Below, one piece after another: positions 41,779 through 53,082 of a DNA stretch of 64,000 bases (position 1 is the first letter of the stretch; every line of letters starts with the position of its first letter). The stretch is from Antedon bifida (lineage: Eukaryota > Echinodermata > Crinoidea > Comatulida > Antedonidae), in the NCBI GenBank assembly GCA_963402885.1, contig OY727095.1, positions 27,223,001 to 27,287,000 of the forward strand. The letters run 5' to 3'. The notes under the pieces were generated by a model. That model made no database searches. It had not been told where the DNA came from and saw only the letters and a program-made list of their open reading frames with translations. Both the position numbers and the translations under genes were made by a program.

Positions 41779-43036
41779 CTAGATCTAAACTCGTCACTTG
41801 AGGACGAGTTTGGTTATCCGCCCGCAACAAAACGTATCTTGCGTAATAAAGTACTTTTCAGTTATGACTTTTCCAAAAAAGTAGCCTATTCAAAATTAAA
41901 ACTGCCCTTTCAGTGTAATAACCTAATAAATCCTTTTAATTGATTGTTTTCCCGTGATGGGATTCGAACCCGGTACCTCTGATACTAAAGTCGGTTGCAC
42001 TACACATCGAGCCATATGAGCACCTGGTGAAGAAAATCCGAAGAAAGTTTACTCGTTCATTCGGTATGTCGTGAACCCCCTCGATGCAAGTTGATTATTA
42101 CATATCGAACTTAAATCATAATTTTTACTATGATGAAATCTTCACACATTTTAAACAGTGACATATTATGAAAGTGCATACTTTCAAGTTTTATATATTA
42201 ACATGTAAAGAAAAAAGATAAACGTTATGTTTATTGTTTTGCTCTTTGAAAATGTTTATGTTTGTTTGATGATAAAAATTTCAAAAATTATATTTAATAT
42301 GCAAATAATGTAGCCTTCAAACACGTTTTAACATTCAACACTATAATAAATCACACCTACGATTCATACACTGCAAGAAAATAAAATAAAAAATAGGGGT
42401 AACCTTACATTCTGATGAACTGTATCATTTTTAAAAGTAGACATATTTTGCAACATTTTCACAATTTTTTAACGTTTTATGTGCGCAACCAGTCATGTTT
42501 AACGTGCTCGTAGAACGCCATTTCAAGTTGAATAGTGAATAAAATATCGTAAAATTGTTAACCGAAGATTGAAAAACACAAATCGTGCAAAAGAAATGCT
42601 CATACCTGTTTCCTGCGGCGTGCGCGCGTAAAAATGTGCGCACCTGGTGGCAATTTTTTAAACGCTTAAAATGACCTGAATCGTGCTCTAATTTAATCAG
42701 AAATTGATTTGGAGCATTTTAAAATTCCAAACGCCGTTTACGCGCGCACTTTCCAATGTTACAAATTTCGGTAGCGATAAAAAAGTTAGCAATTGATGTG
42801 AAGCAAACGTGGCTGAACATTACGTTAAAAAATATTCGTCTGTTTCGAAGTTATGATCAACTTAGGATTTTCAGAAAATCGCGCGTGACTTACGCTACGC
42901 GGCTCTGACATCGTCAAAAAGCTTGGCTGCACATCTTCAGTTAAATGTCTAAATGTTTACCAAGTTACAACATGTAATGTTAACACGTTGCAGAGAAAAG
43001 TTGAACACAAAAAGTGGCGGAAATCGAGAAGAATAA
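41779..43036 (+). repeat. Family A unit, one 3' block, no hairpin
   Basis: 1,258 bp. tRNA-like module at 41951-42025. Sister of 38,790 with zero cassettes. Confidence 0.92.
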
Positions 43037-44463
43037 CTAGATCTTAACTCGTCACTTGAGGACGAGTTTGGTTATCCGCCCGCAACAAACGTATCTTGCG
43101 CATTCAAGTACTTTTCAATCATGACTTTTCCAAAAAGTAGCCTATTCGAAAATAAAACTCCCTTTCAGTGTAATAAGCAAATAAATCCTTTTATTTAATT
43201 ATTTTCCCGTGACGGGATTCGATCCCGGTACCTCTGATACCAAAGTCGGTTGCACTACACATCGAGCCATATGAGCACCTGCTGAAGAAAATCCGAAGAA
43301 CAATTACTCGTTCATTCGGTATGTCGTGAACCCCTCGATGCAAGTTGATTATTACCTATCAAACTAAATCATAATTTTTACTATGATGAAATCTTCACAC
43401 ATTTTAAACAGTAACATATTATGAAAGTTCATACTTTCAAGTTTTATATATTAAAATGTGAAGTAAAAAGATAAACGTTATGTTTATTGTTTTGCTCTTT
43501 GAAAATGTTAGTGTTTGTTTGATGATCAAAATTTCAAAAATTATATTTAATATGCACATAATGTAGCCATCAAACACGTTTTAGCATTCAAGACTATAAT
43601 AAATCAGACCTATGATTCATACACTGCAAGAAAATAAAATAAAAAATGGGGGTAACCTTGCATTCTGATGAACTGTATCGTTTTTAAAAGTAGACATATT
43701 TTGCAACATTTTCACAATTATTAGACATTTTACGTGCGCAACCAGTCATGTTTAACGTGCTCGTGTAACGCCATTTCCAGTTGAATAGTGAATAAAATAA
43801 CGCAAAATTGTTAACTGAAGTTTGAAAAACACAGTCTATGCAAAATAAAGGCTCATACGCGTTCCCTGCGCCGTGCGCGCGTGAAAATGTGCGCATCTGG
43901 TGGGAATTTTTTAAACGCTTAAAATGACCTGAAACGTGCGCTAATTTAATCAGAAAATTATTTGAAGCATTTTAAAATTTCAAACGCCGTTTACGCGCGC
44001 ACTTTCTAATGTTACAAAATTCGGTAGCGATAAAACAGTTTACAATTGATGTGAAGCAACCGTGGCTGAAAATTTCGTTAAAAAATATTTATTTGTTTCC
44101 AAGTTATGATCAATTTAAGAATTTCATAAATTCGCGCGTAACTTACGCTACGTGGCTCTGACAGCGTCCAAAAGCTTCGCAGTACAACTTCAGTTAAATG
44201 TCTAAATGTTTAGAACGTTACAACATGTTATGTTAACACGTTGCAGAGAAACAGCGTGCACAAAATCTGAGAAAGAAAGAAGAATAATAAAAAAAAGTAA
44301 CACTACAATTCCAAGGGCTTATCCGCTTGAGGCGGATAACCAATAAAAAAAAAGTAACACTACAATTCCAAGGGCTTATCCGCTTGAGGCGGATAACCAA
44401 TAAAAAAAAAAAGAAACACGTACAATAACAAAGGTTATCCGCTTGTGGCGGATAACCAATAAA
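43037..44463 (+). repeat. Family A unit, one 3' block, three hairpins
   Basis: 1,427 bp. tRNA-like module at 43206-43280. Cassettes at about 44287-44458; the third has the loop TTGTG, also seen in cassette 5 of the 11,596 array. Confidence 0.92.
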
Positions 44464-46302
44464 CTAGATCTTAAACTCGTCACTTGAGGACGAGTTTGGT
44501 TATCCGCCCGCAACAAAACGTATCTTGCGCATTCAAGTAATTTTCAGTTATGACTTTTTCAAAAAGTAGCCTATTCAAAATTAAAACTGCCCTTTCAGTG
44601 TAATAGCCTAATAAATCCTTTTATTTAATTGTTTTCCCGTGACGGGACTCGATCCCGGTACCTCTGATACCAAAGTCGGTTGCACTACACATCGAGCCAT
44701 ATGAGCACCTGCCGAAGAAAATCCGAAGAAAGATTACTCGTTCATTCGGTATGTCGTGAACCCCCTCGATGCAAGTTGATTATTACATATCAAACTAAAT
44801 CATAATTTTAACTATGATGAAATCTTCACACATTTTAAACAGTGACATATTACGAAAGTGCATACATTCAAGTTTTATATATTAACATGTGAAGAAAAAA
44901 GATAAACGTTATGTTTATTGTTTTGCTCTTTGAAAATGTTAGTGTTTGTTTGATGATAAAAATTTCAAAAATTATATTTAATATGCAAATGATGTAGCCA
45001 TCAAACACGTTTTAACATTCAACACTATAATAAATCACACCTACGATTCATACACTGCAAGAAAAGAAAATAAAAAATAGGGGTAACCTTGCATTCTGAT
45101 GAACTGTATCATTTTTAAAAGTAGACATATTTTGCAACATTTTCACAATTTTTTGACGTTTTTGTGCGCAACCAGTCATGTTTAATGTGCTAGTAGAACG
45201 CCATTTCAAGTTGAATAGTGAATAAAATAACGTAAAATTGTTAACCGAAGATTTAAAAACACAAATCGTGTAAAAGAAATGCTCATACGTGTTCCCTGCG
45301 CCGTGCGCGGGTAAAAATGTGCGCACCAGTGGCAATTTTTTAAACGCATAAAATGACCTGAATCGTGCTCTAATTTAATCAGAAATTGATTTGAAGCATT
45401 TTAAAATTTCAAACGCTATTTACGCGCGCACTTTCTATTGTTACAAATTTCGGTTGCGTTAAAAAAGTTAACTATTGATGTGAAGCAAACGTGGCTGAAA
45501 ATGACGTTAAAAAATATTTATTTGTTTCGAAGTTACAACCAATTTAAGATTTTCAGAAAATCAAGCGTAACTTACGCTACGCGGCTCTGACATCGTCAGA
45601 AAGCTTGGCTGGACAACTTCAGTAAAATGTCTAAATGCTGAACAAGTTACAACATATTATGTTTACACGTTGAAGAGAAACAGCGTGCACAAAATAAGAA
45701 GAGTAAAATATTTCAAACGCAATTTACGCGAAAACTTTCTAATCTCCGAAAATTTGTTAAACATTCCAAAAGTTAGCCATTGATGTGAAGAAAACGTGGC
45801 TGAAAATTTCGTTAAAAAATATTTATCGGTTTCGAAGTTATGACCGATTTAAGATTTTCAGAAAATCGCGCGTGACTTACGCTACGCGGATCTGACAGCG
45901 TCCAAAAGCTTGGCTGAACATCTTCAGTTAAATGTCTAAATGTTGACCAAGTTACAACATGTTATGTTGCGTGCACAAAATCTGAGAAAGAAAGAAGAAT
46001 AATAAAAAAAAAAGTAACACTACAATAACAAAGGTTATCCGCTTGAGGCGGATAACCAAAAAGTAACACTACAATAACAAAGGTTATCCGCTTGAGGCGG
46101 ATAACCAAAAAAAAAAAAAAAGTAACACTACAATTATTCCAAGGGCTTATCCGCTTGAGGCGGATAACCAATAAAAAAAAAGTAACACTACAATTCCAAG
46201 GGCTTATCCGCTTGAGGCGGATAACCAATAAAAAAAAAAAAAAGTAGCACTACAATAACAAATGCTTATCCGCTTGAGGCGGATAACCAATAAATAAATA
46301 AA
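44464..46302 (+). repeat. Family A unit, two 3' blocks, five hairpins
   Basis: 1,839 bp. tRNA-like module at 44636-44710. A short stretch (AACACGTTGAAGAGAAA) is missing near 45,968. Cassettes at about 46003-46290, three with the ACAATAACAAA leader and two with ATTCCAAG. Confidence 0.92.
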
Positions 46303-47554
46303 CTAGATCTTAACTCGTCACTTGAGGACGAGTTTGGTTATCCGCCCGCAACAAACGTATCTTGCGCATTCAAGTACTTTTCAATCATGACTTTTCCAAA
46401 AAGTTGCCTATTCGAAAATGAAACTCCCTTTCAGTGTAAAAAGCAAATAAATCCTTTTATTTAATTATTTTCCCGTGACGGGATTCGATCCCGGTACCTC
46501 TGATACCAAAGTCGGTTGCACTACACATCGAGCCATATGAGCACCTGCTGAAGAAAATCCGAAGAACAATTACTCGTTCATTCGGTATGTCGTGAACCCC
46601 TCGATGCAAGTTGATTATTACCTATCAAACTAAATCATAATTTTTACTATGATGAAATCTTCACACATTTTAAACAGTAACATATTATGAAAGTTCATAC
46701 TTTCAAGTTTTATATATTAAAATGTGAAGTAAAAAGATAAACGTTATGTTTATTGTTTTGCTCTTTGAAAATGTTAGTGTTTGTTTGATGATCAAAATTT
46801 CAAAAATTATATTTAATATGCACATAATGTAGCCATCAAACACGTTTTAGCATTCAAGACTATAATAAATCAGACCTATGATTCATACACTGCAAGAAAA
46901 TAAAATAAAAAATGGGGGTAACCTTGCATTCTGATGAACTGTATCGTTTTTAAAAGTAGACATATTTTGCAACATTTTCACAATTATTAGACATTTTACG
47001 TGCGCAACCAGTCATGTTTAACGTGCTCGTGGAACGCCATTTCCAGTTGAATAGTGAATAAAATAACGCAAAATTGTTAACTGAAGTTTGAAAAACACAG
47101 TCTATGCAAAATAAAGGCTCATACGCGTTCCTTGCGCCGTGCGCGCGTGAAAATGTGCGCATCTGGTGGGAATTTTTTAAACGCTTAAAATGACCTGAAA
47201 CGTGCGCTAATTTAATCAGAAAATGATTTGAAGCATTTTAAAATTTCAAACGCCGTTTACGCGCGCACTTTCTAATGTTACAAAATTCGGTAGCGATAAA
47301 ACAGTTTACAATTGATGTGAAGCAACCGTGGCTGAAAATTTCGTTAAAAAATATTTATTTGTTTCCAAGTTATGATCAATTTAAGAATTTCAGAAATTCG
47401 CGCGTAACTTACGCTACGTGGCTCTGACAGCGTCCAAAAGCTTCGCAGTACAACTTCAGTTAAATGTCTAAATGTTACAAAGTTACAACATGTTATGTTA
47501 ACACGTTGCAGAGAAAAGCTGAACACAACAAGTGGCGGAAATATGGAAGAATAA
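46303..47554 (+). repeat. Family A unit, one 3' block
   Basis: 1,252 bp. tRNA-like module at 46472-46546. Body matches 40,338 and 43,037, but the 3' tail is the GTTGAACACA/GTGGCGG type (GCTGAACACAACAAGTGGCGG). Confidence 0.92.
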
Positions 47555-48935
47555 CTAGAACTTAAACTCGTCACTTGAGGACGAGTTTGGTTATCCGCCC
47601 GCAACAAAACGTATCTTGCGTAATAAAGTACTTTTCAGTTATGACTTTTCCAAAAAAGTAGCCTATTCAAAATTAAAACTGCCCTTTCAGTGTAATAACC
47701 TAATAAATCCTTTTAATTGATTGTTTTCCCGTGATGGGATTCGAACCCGGTACCTCTGATACTAAAGTCGGTCGCACTACACATCGAGCCATATGAGCAC
47801 CTGGTGAAGAAAATCCGAAGAAAGTTTACTCGTTCATTCGGTATGTCGTGAACCCCCTCGATGCAAGTTGATTATTACATATCGAACTTAAATCATAATT
47901 TTTACTATGATGAAATCTTCACACATTTTAAACAGTGACATATTATGAAAGTGCATACTTTCAAGTTTTATATATTAACATGTAAAGAAAAAAGATAAAC
48001 GTTATGTTTATTGTTTTACTCTTTGAATATGTTTATGTTTGTTTGATGATAATTATTTCAAAAATTACATTTAATATGCAAATAATGTAGCCATCAAACA
48101 CTTTTTAACATTCAAGACTATTATAAATTAGACCTATGATTCATACACTGCAAGAAAATAAAATAAAAAATGGGGGTAACCTTGCATTCTGGTGAACTGT
48201 TTCATTTTTAAAAGTAGACATATTTTGGAACATTTTCACAATTTGTTGACGTTTTCGTGCGCAACCTGTCATGTTTAACGTGCTCGTAGAACGCCATTTC
48301 AAGTTGAAAAGTGAATAAAATAACGTAAAATTGTTAACCGAAGATTTAAAAACACAAATCGTGTAAAAGAAATGCTCATACGTGTTCCCTGCGCCGTGCG
48401 CGCGTAAAAATGTGCGCACCAGTGGCAATTTCTTAAACGCTTAAAATGACCTGAATCGTGCTCTAATTTAATCAGAAATTGATTTGAAGCATTTTAAAAT
48501 TTCAAACGCCATTTACGCGCGCATTTTCTAATGTTACAAATTGCGGTAGCGTTAAAAAAGTTAACTATTGATGTGAAGCAAACGTGGCTGAAAATGACGT
48601 TAAAAAATATTCGTTTGTTTCGAAGTTATAACCAATTTAAGATTTTCAGAAAATCACGCGTAACTTACGCTACGCGGCTCTGACATCGTCAAAAAGCTTG
48701 GCTGGACAACTTCAGTAAAATGTCTAAATGCTGAACAAGTTACAACATATTATGTTTACACGTTGAAGAGAAACAGCGTGCACAAAATAAGAAGAGTAAA
48801 ATATTTCAAACGCAATTTACGCGAAAACTTTCTAGTCTCCAAAAATTTGTTAAACATTCCAAAAGTTACAACATGTTATGTTTACACGTTGAAGAGAAAA
48901 CGCGTGCACAAAATCTGAGAAAGAAAGAAGAATAA
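47555..48935 (+). repeat. Last family A unit, second 3' block deleted
   Basis: tRNA-like module at 47728-47802. At about 48,867 the sequence jumps from the start of the second 3' block (CCAAAAGTTA) to its end (AGTTACAACATG), losing about 180 bp between two AAGTTA words, which suggests a microhomology deletion. Confidence 0.9.
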
Positions 48936-49075
48936 TAAAAAAAAAAAAAAGTAACACTACAATAACAAATGCTTATCCGCTTGAGGCGGATAACCAATAA
49001 AAAAAAGAAACACTACAATTCCAAGGGCTTATCCGCTTGAGGCGGATAACCAATAAAGATCCTGACAGAATCAAG

Positions 49076-49222
49076 AGGTTATATGCATATCATGCATATA
49101 ACCTAATAAATAAATAAAGATCCTGACAGAATCAAGAGGTTATATGCATATCATGCATATAACCTAATAAATAAAGATCCTGACAGAATCAAGAGGTTAT
49201 ATGCATATCATGCATATAACCT
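49076..49222. repeat. Three type B hairpins
   Basis: At 49076-49104, 49137-49165 and 49194-49222. Each is a perfect 13-bp stem, AGGTTATATGCAT / ATGCATATAACCT, with loop ATC. The arm equals the subterminal word of the family B units at 16,825 and 18,244. Confidence 0.92.
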
Positions 49223-50050
49223 AATAAAAAAGAAACACTACAATTCCAAGGGCTTATCCGCTTGAGGCGGATAACCAAAAAAAAGTAACACTACAATTCC
49301 AAGGGCTTATCCGCTTGAGGCGGATAACCAATAAAAAAAAGTAACACTACAATAACAAATGCTTATCCGCTTGAGGCGGATAACCAATGAGGCGGATAAC
49401 CAATAAAAAAGAAACACTACAATTCCAAGGGCTTATCCGCTTGAGGCGGATAACCAAAAAAAAAAAAGTAACACTACAATTCCAAGGGCTTATCCGCTTG
49501 AGGCGGATAACCAATAACAAAAAAAAGTAACACTACAATAACAAAGGTTATCCGCTTGAGGCGGATAACCAATAAAAAAAAGTAACACTACAATAACAAA
49601 TGCTTATCCGCTTGAGGCGGATAACCAAAAAGTAACACTACAATAACAAATGCTTATCCGCTTGAGGCGGATAACCAAAAAAGAAACACTACAATTCCAA
49701 GGGCTTATCCGCTTGAGGCGGATAACCAAAAAGTAACACTACAATTCCAAGGGCTTATCCGCTTGAGGCGGATAACCAATAAAAAAAAAAGAAAAAAAAA
49801 GTAACACTACAATTCCAAGGGCTTATCCGCTTGAGGCGGATAACCAAAAAAAAAAGTAACACTACAATAACAAAGGTTATCCGCTTGAGGCGGATAACCA
49901 ATAAAATTCCAAGGGCTTATCCGCTTGAGGCGGATAACCAAAAAAAAAAGTAACACTACAATAACAAAGGCTTATCCGCTTGAGGCGGATAACCAATAAA
50001 AAAAAGTAACACTACAATAACAAATGCTTATCCGCTTGAGGCGGATAACC

Positions 50051-50052
50051 AA

Positions 50053-50083
<31 letters not shown>

Positions 50084-50094
50084 AGATCCTGACA
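50051..50094. repeat. (TAAA)n microsatellite
   Basis: About eleven TAAA repeats between a type A and a type B cassette, probably grown from the AATAAATAAA linker that follows the hairpins. Confidence 0.9.
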
Positions 50095-50102
50095 GAATCA
50101 AG

Positions 50103-50196
50103 AGGTTATATGCATATCATGCATATAACCTAATAAATAAATAAATAAAGATCCTGACAGAATCAAGAGGTTATATGCATATCATGCATATAACCT
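50103..50196. repeat. Two type B hairpins at the array edge
   Basis: At 50103-50131 and 50168-50196, identical to the group at 49,076, each led by GATCCTGACAGAATCAAG. They are the last hairpins before the array ends. Confidence 0.92.
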
Positions 50197-50208
50197 AATA
50201 AATGCTAG

Positions 50209-50868
50209 GGCCTACATACATCAAAGCATGAACCAATACAAAAAACACACAAATTCACCCCTCTTTTTATACAGTATCATGGCTCTCTGTGTGTTTTTGA
50301 CACAAACTTTCAGAGACTCGTTCATCATTTAATTTGTAATAATTTGCCTTTATTATTTTAACATTGTTCATACCCTATTCAATATATTAAAAAATATATC
50401 CACGACACTTTATTATTTTATTTAGTCATCAAAGCATGCGTTATGAATTGAAAATATTACATAATTGTTATTAATAGGACGTAGTTATGGGATGTTTCGT
50501 TCCAAAATCAATCAATCGAACTTTATAATGTACTAGCGCACGCGCGCGCAATATTCTTTGCCGCAAGTACTTCTGTACGCTGTGCACAACGATATTTCAC
50601 CGTAAAATGTGCAATTACATTTTTTTAAATATAAGAAAAAGTTTAAAGTTTGACACAAATTGATCCAATAATAGTATAAACGACATGGACCGGGATGACG
50701 ATAAATGGATTGGGGCGAGTAGGGTCCAGTCATTTCAGAAAAATACCACCTGTCCCGGTCCATGCCGTCTAGCTGCCATTTTATGCAATTTTAAAACGCT
50801 ACTACAATTTTACGTTTTTATAAAAAATGCAATATAAACGCATGATAGGGCTATAATTACGTTATAAA
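50209..50868. other. AT-rich non-array DNA with a short inverted/direct repeat
   Basis: No gene seen. CGGCATGGACCGGG at 50869-50882 has its inverse complement at 50754-50767. A related direct copy (CATGGACCGGGATGACG) lies at 50684. A small degraded element is possible. Confidence 0.5.
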
Positions 50869-50904
50869 CGGCATGGACCGGGGTGACGATACATGGGTGT
50901 GTGG

Positions 50905-51350
50905 ATGGTCTTACACCCCTTCTTTGTCTGTGGATGGTCTTATACCCCCTTCTTTGTCTGTGGATGGTCTTACATCCCCTTCTTTGTCTGTGGATGGTCC
51001 TACACCCCCTTCTTTGTCTGTGGATGGTCTTATACCACCTTCTTTGTCTGTAAGTGATCCTATAGCCCTTTCTTTGTCAGTGGATGGTCTTACACTCCCT
51101 TCTTTGTCTGTGGACGATCCTACACCGCTTCTTTGTCTGTGGACGATCCTACACCGCTTCTTTGTCTGTGGATGGTCCTACACCCTTCTTTGTCTGTGGA
51201 TGGTCCTAAACCCCCTTCTTTGTCTGTAGATGGCCTTACAACCCTTTCTTTGTCTGTGGATGGTCTTATACCCCATTCTTTGTGTGTGGATGGTCTTACA
51301 CCCACTTCTTTTTCTGTGGATGGTCTTACACCCCCTTCTTTGTCTGGACC
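50905..51350. repeat. 30-bp minisatellite, about 15 copies
   Basis: Tandem repeats of a 30-bp motif built on TTCTTTGTCTGTGGATGGTC plus TTACACCCCC. Because 30 is divisible by three, the reading frames stay open on both strands and would encode a 10-residue repeat (SVDGLTPPSL on plus). No start, splice or homology evidence supports a gene. Confidence 0.88.
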
Positions 51351-51560
51351 CACTACTTTGATTGATTAAAAAAATCAGACATTGTTTCTTGTATGATATA
51401 GGAGACCAAGACCTTCAAAGTGAAAGTCCACAGGTGGATGCCTAAAAAGGTCTTGTACAGAACAGTATATTGTAGGTCCATGTCACTAATTTGAGGATTA
51501 CTTGAATAATTATATTGAGATGTCTTTTACGAATTGATTTGGTTCGGATTTTGCTAAAAA

Positions 51561-51860
51561 ATGTGTTTTAGTGTAAAGTTCCTACACCAACGGTCAAACC
51601 CCCTCTTCGTCATCTTCTATAGAGCCTTTCGTCTCGAAGAGATTCTTGCTATTGCTATAGATTTCTTAAAGATGGATCATGGAAAGGGAGGCATTCTTGT
51701 TATGACGAATGTGTTTAGGTCCCATGTAAAGATCAGACGGCTGATACAGTTGCTTTTGTATTGAGAAATAATTGGTTTTCCCACTATGGTGTGCCAGCAC
51801 GGTTATTCGGATCAAGGTAGATCCTTTGAAGGTAAAATTATTCAAGGTAGGCCCTATTAT
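51561..51860 (+). mobile_element. Ty3/Gypsy-like integrase relic (fossil)
   Basis: Short relic of the integrase core of a Ty3/Gypsy-type LTR retroelement. Recognisable family signatures are the ILVMT stretch, NWFSHYG and SDQG. The rest of the element, including LTRs, gag, protease and RT, is not seen nearby. It is broken, with at least two breaks, and looks old. Confidence 0.7.
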
Positions 51861-52173
51861 TAAAATTATGTACTAGGCTAGGCCTAGTCGACTTTATATG
51901 GCATGACAAAATCTCGCACTACGGCGTATTGACCTGCAGGTGCAGTGCGAACGTTTATGCACCTAGGCCTAAATGCAGTTTATTGCGTTCGACGCAAATG
52001 GCCTGATTGCTTCTATTCTTCTATTCAGCATATTGTGTTTATGTATAATTATCCCACCCCTCATCACCGGTGGCGCCAGGATCTTCTCGACGAGGGGGGA
52101 GATTTTTTTCTCCGTACGAGAGTTCCTCCATCGGTTCGTTTCGGCCTCAATCGACTCTCTTCGGTATTCGGTA
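51861..52173. other. Non-array DNA, no gene recognised
   Basis: Contains AGGCCTAG-like words near 51,870-51,890 and a GC-rich stretch (GGTGGCGCCAGGATCTTC, near 52,070). The latter might be the edge of a mobile element, but I see no second end. Confidence 0.4.
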
Positions 52174-52181
52174 AGTCAGCT

Positions 52182-53074
52182 GGTTCAGGGACGATTCGGC
52201 CCGGGACTATTCGGCCCACTTTTAGTGGGACGTTTCGGCCCACTTTTGGGCCGAAACATCCCACTTTGTGGGCCGAAACGTCTCACTTTAGACCAAATTC
52301 ATATTCATTTTTTGGGGTATTTATCAAGTGTTTAAGTGTGTTTAACAATCCGTATTTTATTAATATTGACAATGTTGATATAATATATATAATAAATTAC
52401 TAAAAAAACGTAATTTTATATTCAATTTATGCACTTGTCAATTGTATGACCCACTATACGACCCCCGGGAGAGGTGCGTCATGGGTGCGTCATTTACAAA
52501 TAATTACTGACGCAGGGGTGCGTCAAAAAACCTAGATGGTACGTCACATCAATGAACAAGGTGTGTCAATGTCCGTCACTTTACCACCCACCATATCATA
52601 AACAACATGGTCACAGTGCGTCAAAATGGGTGTGTCATGGTCACCTAAAGGTAAGTCACCTTTTTGACGCATGGGTGCGTCATGGTATTCAAAAGTATGA
52701 CGCACATCGGACAAATGACGCACCTCTCCCGGGGGTCGTATAGTGGGTCATACAATTGACAAGTGCATTATTACTTCGAAAACCTTGTTTATTTCGTGCA
52801 TTCGCCAAGCGGCCAACAGAGGGCGTAACTTGTTTACATCGTTCGCGTGACTAAAAAATGATCATTTTCGACAATTTTTTTTATATGTTTGCTTTATTGC
52901 ATCTTTAACCCTAGTAGTACTACCCCATAGTCTCTCTGAAAATAAAGTTTGGGGAAAAAAGCTTATTTTATGCTTATAAAATGCATCAAAGCCGATAAAT
53001 GTAAGTGTGTCGAATCGTCTCAGGGCCGAATCGTCCCGGGCCGAATCGTCTCAGGGCCGAATCGTCCCGTTACC
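52182..53074. mobile_element. DNA transposon, 893 bp, 8-bp TSD, internally invaded
   Basis: AGTCAGCT flanks both sides (52174-52181 and 53075-53082). The ends are imperfect inverted repeats: left GGTTCAGGGACGATTCGGCC, right (inverse complement) GGTAACGGGACGATTCGGCC. The GGGACGATTCGGCC motif recurs two to four times at each end in subterminal tandem. No transposase frame. An 8-bp duplication fits hAT or P, but the terminal bases do not identify the family. A smaller MITE sits inside. Confidence 0.88.
52430..52767. mobile_element. MITE with 52-bp perfect TIRs, nested, TTA TSD
   Basis: Ends TGCACTTGTCAATTGTATGA... and its exact inverse complement, perfect for about 52 bp (52430-52481 and 52716-52767). 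TTA on both flanks (52427-52429, 52768-52770) fits PIF/Harbinger-type TWA duplications. The interior is filled with the word GGTGCGTCA on both strands, about ten copies, possibly transposase-binding repeats. Perfect TIRs suggest recent insertion. Confidence 0.9.
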
Positions 53075-53082
53075 AGTCAGCT

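Larger units (their letters stand above)
1..50208 (+). repeat. Tandem satellite array, families A and B
   Basis: Head-to-tail copies of a 1.25-1.6 kb unit, all in one orientation (I define plus as starting with CTAGA and the 5' hairpin). Complete unit starts are at 291, 1894, 3452, 4707, 6274, 7528, 8784, 10345, 12028, 13647, 15207, 16825, 18244, 19672, 21221, 22845, 24279, 25835, 27400, 28955, 30283, 31844, 33399, 35668, 37229, 38790, 40338, 41779, 43037, 44464, 46303 and 47555. Unit order is: 5' hairpin, subterminal word, tRNA-like module on minus, AT-rich middle with GTGCGCGCGTAAAAATGTGC, one or two 3' blocks, GAAAGAAAGAAGAATAA, then optional hairpin cassettes and CTAG. The arrangement resembles a non-autonomous Helitron2/Helentron with asymmetric terminal inverted repeats; this is inference. 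Confidence 0.93.
48936..50208 (+). repeat. Large mixed hairpin cassette array at the right edge
   Basis: About 17 type A cassettes plus one half cassette (near 49,388), and five type B cassettes in two groups: three at 49,076-49,222 and two at 50,103-50,196. Type A leaders are GTAACACTACAATTCCAAG or ACAATAACAAA; type B leaders are GATCCTGACAGAATCAAG. The array ends TAATAAATG followed by CTAG at 50205-50208, after which non-array DNA begins. Confidence 0.9.

Noticed and set aside
856-48428. Recurrent minus-strand reading frame of about 60-107 residues (MPLVRTFLRAHGAG...) in most satellite units
   Set aside because: It recurs because the unit is tandemly repeated. Copies differ freely in sequence and length, several run into other frames, and family B keeps a frame of the same position with only about 40 percent residue identity while nearby noncoding blocks are better conserved. 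No sign of coding selection.
48936-50208. CRISPR-like array of regular palindromic repeats
   Set aside because: The spacers are repeated A-rich leaders and not unique sequences, the DNA is clearly eukaryotic, and the hairpins match the satellite's own 5' words.
50873-51369. Protein-coding gene with 10-residue repeats
   Set aside because: The open frames are explained by a 30-bp tandem repeat and exist on both strands.
51945-52403. Open frames of 120-152 residues across the left end of the 893-bp transposon
   Set aside because: They cross a transposon boundary and run through its terminal repeats, with no family resemblance.
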